This document shows positions 1 to 4,880 of a DNA stretch of 9,316 nucleotides, piece by piece. The position numbers were made by a program, and so were the translations under genes. The stretch is taken from contig URYY01000082.1 in the NCBI GenBank assembly GCA_900552245.1, positions 1 to 9,316 of the forward strand. The letters are read 5' to 3'. The notes beneath the pieces were generated by a model that worked only from the letters and a program-made list of their open reading frames with translations, was not told the origin of the DNA and searched no databases. Source of the DNA: an uncultured Opitutales bacterium (GTDB lineage: Bacteria > Verrucomicrobiota > Verrucomicrobiia > Opitutales > Intestinicryptomonadaceae). Position 1 is the first letter of the stretch; the number at the start of each line of letters is the position of its first letter.

Positions 1-439
1 GCATTCTCTCCATCTCCTGAGCCTGTATGTGGATTTCGACCGCAGTTCCGCTCATCTGCCCCATTATTAGAGGCTGGTGTATCATAACGCTTGCGTGCGG
101 GAACAGGAAGCGCTTGCCCTTTGGGGCCGCAGAAAGCAGTATGGAGCCCATGCTCATGGCAATGCCGGTAACGACAACCTTTACGGGAGCTTTTATGAGC
201 TTAATGGTATCGTATATGGCCATTCCGTCGGATATTGAGCCACCGGGAGTATTGATGTAAAAAGTAATCTCCTTTTCGTGGTCGAGCATATCCAAATATA
301 TGAGCTGCTCTACGATTTGCGAGGCGCTCTCGCCCGTAACTTCGCCCCATAGAAATATTTTGCGCTCCTCTAAAAAGCGCTTTTTAATTTCGCCCATGGG
401 ATTTTTCTGTGCTTTTGAATCTGTTTCTTGGCAATTCAT
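1..439 (-). CDS. clpP: ClpP-type serine protease subunit, divergent ClpP1-like paralogue (partial, C-terminus off the left edge)
   Basis: Proteolytic subunit of the Clp ATP-dependent protease, a cytoplasmic barrel fed by a ClpX or ClpA/C unfoldase. About 146 residues are visible from the ATG at 437-439. Seen: the substrate-binding strand TPGGSISDGMAIYDT (64-78), the nucleophile segment GIAMSMGS with Ser96, and the catalytic histidine in MIHQP (His121). The catalytic Asp lies beyond the window. Odd point: residues 1-21 are polar and lack the usual axial-loop sequence (VIEQT..GER.YDIYSRLL); the match to the family begins at FLEERKIFLWGEV (22-34). From memory, the N-terminus and the VTG-A-SMGS and PHA-MIHQP segments look like chlamydial ClpP1, a paralogue working beside a standard ClpP. 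The gene begins 5 bases after the metW stop, so it is probably the fourth gene of the operon. No Shine-Dalgarno is visible. Met15 (395-397) is an alternative start, also without one. Family call firm; paralogue assignment inferred. Confidence 0.9.
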   Translation of the reverse strand, partial: MNCQETDSKAQKNPMGEIKKRFLEERKIFLWGEVTGESASQIVEQLIYLDMLDHEKEITFYINTPGGSISDGMAIYDTIKLIKAPVKVVVTGIAMSMGSILLSAAPKGKRFLFPHASVMIHQPLIMGQMSGTAVEIHIQAQEMERM

Positions 440-444
440 AAGTT

Positions 445-1059
445 TTATTTTGAAATTTCAAATAGAGCGTAACCCGCAAATAAATTTGGAAGAAACTTGC
501 ACTCGGTGCGCCAGTTTCCGCGCAGGAAGTGCTCTCTATTTATATTTATGTCGTTTTTATTGCAAAACTCCTTGAATGAGGCAATAGAAATCTGATTTGT
601 CGGGCGGGCGCAGGACCAATCTTTATCGAAGATTTTATTGACCGTGCGCCTGCCCTTGAATGCTAGGTGATAGCGGTTGTACCAGTAGCCGTAATTGACA
701 AAACCAATCACAACCCTCTTTCCAACCCTCAACGATTCATCTATGACAGCCTTTGTGTTCTCAAGTTCCGTCAAAGTTCTAGAGCATATTATCCAATCAA
801 AACTCTTATCGTCAAAAGTTTTGAGAGCAGTCATTATGTCGCAGTGCATAACGTTTATGCCGCGCTTTACGGCGCGCAAAATCTTTTCAAAGTCGAGATC
901 TACCCCTAGGGCGTAAACATTTTTTACATTTACAAGCTCCTCTAGCAGGATTCCCCTACCGCAGCCTAAGTCGAGCACGCGATCCCCCTCGCCGACCCAT
1001 TCGCTTATAGCCTGCAATTCAATTTTGCGCTTTTTGCTTGTAGATTTTTTTTGAGCCAA
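445..1059 (-). CDS. metW: MetW, methyltransferase-fold methionine biosynthesis protein
   Basis: Class I SAM-methyltransferase-fold protein of the MetW family, encoded next to metX in many bacteria and needed with it for the homoserine acylation step of methionine synthesis. Seen: motif I VLDLGCGRG near the N-terminus, an acidic strand end GVDLD, the central SFDWIICSRTL block (MetW form SFD.VILSQTLQ), LRVGKRVVIGFVNYGYWYNR matching the family's LRVG...SFPNFGYW.NR, and a C-terminal ASFKEFC helix. The family's YDTPNIH segment is changed to CARPTNQIS. Start: no ATG exists near the N-terminus. I prefer the TTG at 1057-1059 because an AAGGA sequence (1067-1071) lies 7 bases upstream, giving 204 residues. 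An in-frame TTG at 1075-1077, overlapping the metX stop as TTGA, would add six residues. A lysine-rich leader (about residues 4-12) precedes the fold. The stop lies 5 bases before clpP. No methyltransferase substrate is established from the sequence. Confidence 0.85.
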   Translation of the reverse strand: MAQKKSTSKKRKIELQAISEWVGEGDRVLDLGCGRGILLEELVNVKNVYALGVDLDFEKILRAVKRGINVMHCDIMTALKTFDDKSFDWIICSRTLTELENTKAVIDESLRVGKRVVIGFVNYGYWYNRYHLAFKGRRTVNKIFDKDWSCARPTNQISIASFKEFCNKNDININREHFLRGNWRTECKFLPNLFAGYALFEISK

Positions 1060-1066
1060 AGCAAAA

Positions 1067-1071
1067 TCCTT
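1067..1071 (-). promoter_or_regulatory. Shine-Dalgarno AAGGA deciding the metW start
   Basis: On the minus strand AAGGA sits 7 bases before the TTG at 1057-1059, inside the first codons of the longer metW reading. It favours the shorter start over the TTG overlapping the metX stop. Seen in sequence; that it is functional is an inference. Confidence 0.55.
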
Positions 1072-1073
1072 TC

Positions 1074-2216
1074 TCAATCAGCTTCCAGAAAAAATTCTAG
1101 CAGCTTGTAAAGTTTTGGAGATTCTATCAGAAACGAGTCATGCCCCAAATCGCTCTCTATCTCAGCATACGTCGCATTTTTGCCGCACCTTAGCAGGGCT
1201 TGGACAACCTCTAAATTCTGGCTGGGCGGGAATAGCCAATCGGATGTAAAGCCGACTGTCATAACCTTCGCCTTCACCCTTTCAAATGTGCTCTCCAAGG
1301 TTCCGTCGGGCGCGCGAAGGTCGTAAAGGTCTAATGCGCGAGTCACATAGAGGTAAGTATTGGCATCGAACCTATTTACAAAAGACTGTCCCTGATAGCG
1401 CAGGTAGTTTTCAACTTCAAAGCTGGAGTCGAAGTAGTTGCCGCCGTTTTTGTGCAGCTGCCTTCCAAACTTCTCCTCGAGGCCCTTGTCCGAAAGATAT
1501 GTGATGTGAGCCATCATTCTTGCTATGCTTAACCCGACGCGAGGCGGATTTTTTGGATCGTAGTTGCCGTGCTGCCACAGCGGATCCTGCATAATTGCCG
1601 CCCGCCCCACGCAGTTAAAGGCTATCGCCTGCGCGTTTTGGCGCGATGTTGAAGCTAACGCGACGGCCTTTCTTAGTCTGTCGGGATAATCTACAGCCCA
1701 CTGCAAGACCTGCATACCTCCCATAGAGCCTCCGATTGCTAGCTCTAGCTGCCCTATCCCCAGATAATCCAAGAGGCGCGCCTGAGCTGCAACCATATCC
1801 TTTATCGTTACAATCGGGAAATCCAAACCGTAAATTTTCCCGGTTTTTGGATTTATGCTAGATGGCCCGGTCGATCCCTGGCATCCGCCTATGCAATTTG
1901 AGCAGATAATAAAATATTTATTCGTGTCTAAGGGCTTGTTTGGGCCTATAATGTTGTTCCACCAGCCGGTCTTTCTATCGCTTATTGAGTAAACGCCCGC
2001 GCAGTGGTGGTCTCCGGTCAGGGCGTGGCAGACCAATACTGCGTTTGAAGCGTCCTCATTTAGCTTCCCGTAGGTCTCGTATCTGATATTGAAGGAATCC
2101 AGGCGGCCTCCCAATGCAAAATTTAGCGGAGAATCGCAGTTAAAGTCGCTGTAATTCACAATCCCGACTTCGCCGGGTATCTTCAAATCGGAATCCTGCA
2201 ATGAAAAATCGTTCAT
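1074..2216 (-). CDS. metX: Homoserine O-acyltransferase (MetX family)
   Basis: Cytoplasmic alpha/beta-hydrolase that transfers an acyl group (acetyl, or succinyl in some members) to homoserine, the first committed step of methionine synthesis. The 380-residue length is normal for MetX. Seen: N-terminal FALGGRLDSFNIRYETYG (33-50), oxyanion-region HALTGDHH (64-71), family signature GGCQGSTGPSSINP (110-123), nucleophile elbow IGGSMGGMQ with Ser164, charge-relay Asp326 in SDWLFPP, and His359 in GHDSF. The triad is therefore complete and the enzyme should be active. The acyl donor cannot be settled from motifs alone, hence 'acyltransferase'. The ATG (2214-2216) is one base after the stop of the upstream PDZ-protein gene, with GAGG at 2226-2229. 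The TGA stop sits at 1074-1076, and metW follows at once; metX-metW pairing is a widespread arrangement and supports both calls. No methionine riboswitch precedes it, since the upstream DNA is coding. Confidence 0.96.
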   Translation of the reverse strand: MNDFSLQDSDLKIPGEVGIVNYSDFNCDSPLNFALGGRLDSFNIRYETYGKLNEDASNAVLVCHALTGDHHCAGVYSISDRKTGWWNNIIGPNKPLDTNKYFIICSNCIGGCQGSTGPSSINPKTGKIYGLDFPIVTIKDMVAAQARLLDYLGIGQLELAIGGSMGGMQVLQWAVDYPDRLRKAVALASTSRQNAQAIAFNCVGRAAIMQDPLWQHGNYDPKNPPRVGLSIARMMAHITYLSDKGLEEKFGRQLHKNGGNYFDSSFEVENYLRYQGQSFVNRFDANTYLYVTRALDLYDLRAPDGTLESTFERVKAKVMTVGFTSDWLFPPSQNLEVVQALLRCGKNATYAEIESDLGHDSFLIESPKLYKLLEFFLEAD

Positions 2217-2217
2217 A

Positions 2218-3354
2218 CTAATTGGCCTCGGGCATCATATTCTCCAGCGTTTGCGACTCAATATCCGAGCCTTTTGACTTGTTGCAAATATTGCTGTTGC
2301 GCCGCTGCAATTCGTCAAATTTTCTCAGCGCTCCCTGCATTTGCGAGGGGCTCATCTCAACTAACTTTAAGGTTGTCTGCAAGGTCTTTCCATCTCTAAA
2401 TACCTCAAAATTCACGCTTTGCCCGGGCTTCATAAAGAACACCAAGCTCCTCAATTGAAGGTTTGAATTTATCTCTACAGAGTCCACTTTTTTAATGACA
2501 TCGCCGACTTTGAGTCCCGCGGTGTCTGCCGGGGCATTCTCAAAAATGTGAGTTATCTTTACGAACGACCTACCCCCGCAATCTGCATTTTTCGTGTTTA
2601 AGCCGAACCATGAGTAGACTACGCGGGAGTGATTTATGATGTCGCCATAAATTTTAACTAGAACATTTCGCGGAATTATGAATGAACCGTGATTTGCAGG
2701 AAGCGATGCGATTGTCATTCCAACAAACTCGCCGTTTACGTCAAAAACAGCCCCGCCTATGCTGCCCCTGAATGAAGGTATGTTTGAGCGTATGTAAACG
2801 CTGGGCAAGATTGTGTTTCCCAAATTTATGTTGTGCCCCGACAATATTCCCAATCTCGGCGACGGCGAAAAGCCCAACTCGCACGAAATTGAAAATAGCA
2901 TAGTCGCAATTTTTGGCAAATCCTTTACCGGAGTAAGCTCTATAAAAGACGGCGACTCCGGCCTTTTATCGCCATAGATTTTTATGACGGAAACTCCCGT
3001 AAACGGGTCAAAGCCAAGCGATTTAGCCTCGTAGACAACTCCCTGATTTTCCACCCAAATTTTACTTGCGCCGTAAGTGACTAAAGCGGTCGTCAAAACC
3101 GCGCCGTCCTGCGAGACAAAGAAGCCACTAGCGGTTTCGTAGTATTCAGCGGAATTGTCCGCCTTTTTAAGCGATGTAACTTTGACGAGCGAATTGCACC
3201 TCTCATCAAATACTTTTGATAGGCTCTTTTGAAGTTCCAAAGTGGGCTCGCTAAAAATATTTGCAAGCAGTTTGGCATTGGCGCACGAAAGCAGCACAAG
3301 CTCCGCTACAAGGAGCCTGAGCGCAATAGCAACGCACTTTCCAACCTTAAACAT
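2218..3354 (-). CDS. HtrA/DegP-like pseudoprotease with C-terminal PDZ domain, exported
   Basis: The 378 residues have the layout of the S1C (HtrA/DegP) trypsin fold followed by one PDZ domain. Residues 1-27 look like a signal sequence: basic start, a hydrophobic stretch interrupted by Arg13 and Glu18, and LLSC at 21-24, which could be a lipobox or precede signal-peptidase I cleavage after ANA (25-27). The trypsin fold spans about 48-235, with ASGFFVSQDGAVLTT (75-89), a -SLGFDP- block, and a GGAVFD...G segment. The PDZ domain covers about 245-335 (APADTAGLKVGDVIKKVD). All three catalytic positions are changed when aligned by eye: His of T.AHVV is Leu91 (TALVT), Asp of DIAV is Gly120 (GVSV), and Ser of GNSGG is Ile199 (GSIGG). 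The fold-defining glycines remain, so it looks like a conserved inactive scaffold, not a decaying gene; the frame is intact. It is first in the operon with metX, metW and clpP. Role unknown: peptide-binding chaperone or adaptor is an inference. Confidence 0.85.
   Translation of the reverse strand: MFKVGKCVAIALRLLVAELVLLSCANAKLLANIFSEPTLELQKSLSKVFDERCNSLVKVTSLKKADNSAEYYETASGFFVSQDGAVLTTALVTYGASKIWVENQGVVYEAKSLGFDPFTGVSVIKIYGDKRPESPSFIELTPVKDLPKIATMLFSISCELGFSPSPRLGILSGHNINLGNTILPSVYIRSNIPSFRGSIGGAVFDVNGEFVGMTIASLPANHGSFIIPRNVLVKIYGDIINHSRVVYSWFGLNTKNADCGGRSFVKITHIFENAPADTAGLKVGDVIKKVDSVEINSNLQLRSLVFFMKPGQSVNFEVFRDGKTLQTTLKLVEMSPSQMQGALRKFDELQRRNSNICNKSKGSDIESQTLENMMPEAN
2226..2229 (-). promoter_or_regulatory. 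Shine-Dalgarno GAGG for metX, inside the upstream gene
   Basis: GAGG on the minus strand lies 9 bases before the metX ATG, within the last codons of the PDZ-protein gene. The one-base intergenic gap plus this site suggests translational coupling. It is short, so chance occurrence is possible. Confidence 0.45.
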
Positions 3355-3494
3355 TGCCAGAGAATTGAATAGATTTTACCCGTTTTTTCAAGTAATTTTG
3401 ACTTCTCAAAAATTTAATGCAATTTTGCCTAAACTATTTTTAAATAAACTTTGAAAAATCGGCGGCAAATGTTTTCATATACGCCTTATTTACG
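3355..3494. promoter_or_regulatory. Divergent intergenic promoter region between the PDZ-pseudoprotease operon and miaB
   Basis: This 140-base AT-rich spacer must hold the start signals for both divergent units. On the minus strand TAAAAT (complement of 3373-3378) is a fair -10 candidate 18 bases before the ATG at 3352-3354, without a convincing -35. On the plus strand TTGAAA (3451-3456) could be a -35, but the -10 candidates near 3475-3483 are poor. Neither flanking ATG has a Shine-Dalgarno sequence. No RNA gene or riboswitch is recognisable. Confidence 0.5.
3394..3414. repeat. Short inverted repeat in the divergent spacer
   Basis: AATTTTGA and TCAAAAATT flank a four-base CTTC loop; the core TTTTGA/TCAAAA pairs perfectly over six bases, with one extra A beyond. 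It could be an operator or a weak hairpin, but short inverted repeats are common in AT-rich DNA. Confidence 0.35.
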
Positions 3495-4880
3495 ATGAAA
3501 CTAAAGGTGTACATAAAGACCTACGGCTGCCAGATGAACGAGCGCGACTCCGAGCACCTCGCAAGTCTTGCAAAATTGCGCGGCCACGAAATTGTAGAAG
3601 ATGAAAAATCCGCAGACGTATTTATAGCCAACACCTGCTCCGTGCGCGAAGCTGCGGAATCCAAGGCTCTGGGTAAACTCTCGCGCATAGCCTACCTAAA
3701 AAAGAATGGATTTCCCATTTTAGCGGTGACGGGCTGCATGGCGCAAAATCTCGGCAACTCCATAATTAAGCGCGTTCCCAAAATAGATGTGATAGCCGGC
3801 ACCCGCAAAATGCCCTACATATTCGATTACATAGAGGAAATAGCAGCCCGCCGGAAAGCCGGTATAATTCCCAAAGAGCCGCAAAAGGGAGAGCGCAGAA
3901 AGTGGAAATTTAACGACGCAATAAGCGAAATTTCGGACGACGAAAATTCGCACAATCTCATAAATCTGCACGACCCTGCTAAACCTCAGATCTGCGCCGG
4001 TATTTCCATAATGCAGGGCTGCGCCATGAAGTGCTCCTACTGCATAGTTCCGAAAACTAGGGGCATAGAGCGCTCGCGCCCGATAGCGGACATAGTAAAA
4101 GAAGCTAGTCTGCTAGCGGAGCGCGGCACTAGGGAAATACTTCTATTAGGGCAAGTTGTAAACGCCTACGGGCGCGGTCAATTTGAAATAAAAGACAAAA
4201 AAACGCCTTTTGTGCAACTTTTGGAGACTTTGCACGAAATAGACGGCATAAAGCGCATACGCTTTGTATCGCCCCACCCTTCATACTTTAAAAGCGATTT
4301 GATAAATTGCTACAAGAGACTGCCAAAGATTTGCGAATATGCCCATCTTCCGCTCCAATCGGGCAGCGATGAAATTTTAAAGCGCATGCGCCGCCCGTAC
4401 ACGGCGAGGAGATTTTTGGAGATAGTTGAGGCCCTGCGCGCCCAGAATCCGGATTTTTCAATTTCAACCGACGTAATTGTGGGCTACCCCGGCGAGACTG
4501 AAAGCGATTTTGAAAAGACCTGCGAGGTTTTTAAAAAATCTAACTTCGATATGGCCTACATATTTAAGTACAGCCCGCGCCTCGGTACGCTTTCGGCCGA
4601 GCTTAAGGACGATGTTTCAGAGGAGGAAAAGGAGAGGCGAAACCAAATTCTTTTGGAAATTTTGGCGCGCCAATCGCTCGCCTACAACGAAAAGTTCTTG
4701 GGAACAGTCCAAGAAGTGCTGGTGGAATCCCGCGCAAAGAGGGGTGTGGGAAATATGCTCGGCAGAACGCGCACTCACAAAAAAGTCATATTCAAAGCTC
4801 CGGAGAGCGCGATTGGAAGCTTTCAGATGGTGGAAATTACCTCGGCCGGTGTATCTGCGCTAGAAGGCAAGTTAGCTTGA
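3495..4880 (+). CDS. miaB: tRNA-2-methylthio-N6-(dimethylallyl)adenosine synthase MiaB
   Basis: Radical-SAM enzyme that adds a methylthio group to i6A37 of tRNAs reading UNN codons, using two iron-sulfur clusters. The 461-residue length is typical. Seen: the N-terminal UPF0004 domain with auxiliary-cluster cysteines Cys12 (TYGCQMNERDSE), Cys48 (NTCSVRE) and Cys81 (VTGCMAQ); the radical-SAM CxxxCxxC motif at Cys176, Cys180 and Cys183 (GCAMKCSYC), followed by IVPKTRGIERSRP; HLPLQSGSD and VGYPGETESDFE; and a C-terminal TRAM domain from about 396. These favour MiaB over RimO or MtaB. The segment at 117-165 between the UPF0004 and radical-SAM domains is long and charged. The ATG places Cys12 at the family position, so the start is secure, though no Shine-Dalgarno precedes it (TTATTTACG). 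It is alone on its strand, divergent from the PDZ operon, and its end overlaps the convergent debranching-enzyme gene by 9 bases. Its substrate needs MiaA, not encoded here. Confidence 0.97.
   Translation: MKLKVYIKTYGCQMNERDSEHLASLAKLRGHEIVEDEKSADVFIANTCSVREAAESKALGKLSRIAYLKKNGFPILAVTGCMAQNLGNSIIKRVPKIDVIAGTRKMPYIFDYIEEIAARRKAGIIPKEPQKGERRKWKFNDAISEISDDENSHNLINLHDPAKPQICAGISIMQGCAMKCSYCIVPKTRGIERSRPIADIVKEASLLAERGTREILLLGQVVNAYGRGQFEIKDKKTPFVQLLETLHEIDGIKRIRFVSPHPSYFKSDLINCYKRLPKICEYAHLPLQSGSDEILKRMRRPYTARRFLEIVEALRAQNPDFSISTDVIVGYPGETESDFEKTCEVFKKSNFDMAYIFKYSPRLGTLSAELKDDVSEEEKERRNQILLEILARQSLAYNEKFLGTVQEVLVESRAKRGVGNMLGRTRTHKKVIFKAPESAIGSFQMVEITSAGVSALEGKLA

Noticed and set aside
27..575. 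Plus-strand open frames opposite clpP and metW
   Set aside because: They lie antisense to two genes with clear family motifs, have no ribosome binding site, and their translations resemble nothing.
2218..3354. Annotation as an active DegP/HtrA protease
   Set aside because: The layout fits, but His, Asp and Ser are each replaced at the positions fixed by the surrounding motifs, so activity should not be claimed.
3355..3494. Methionine (SAM or SAH) riboswitch upstream of the operon containing metX
   Set aside because: The spacer is AT-rich and too short on the operon side, with no G/C-rich multi-helix structure or terminator-like hairpin that I could fold by eye.
4477..4863. A 128-codon frame overlapping the end of miaB on the same strand
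   Set aside because: It is an alternate-frame shadow rich in Arg, Trp and Lys. The MiaB frame here carries the conserved GYPGET and TRAM-domain sequence.
3495..4880. RimO or MtaB instead of MiaB
   Set aside because: These are sister methylthiotransferases with the same domains, but TYGCQMNERDSE, the VPKTRGIERSRP segment and the 461-residue length fit MiaB better.
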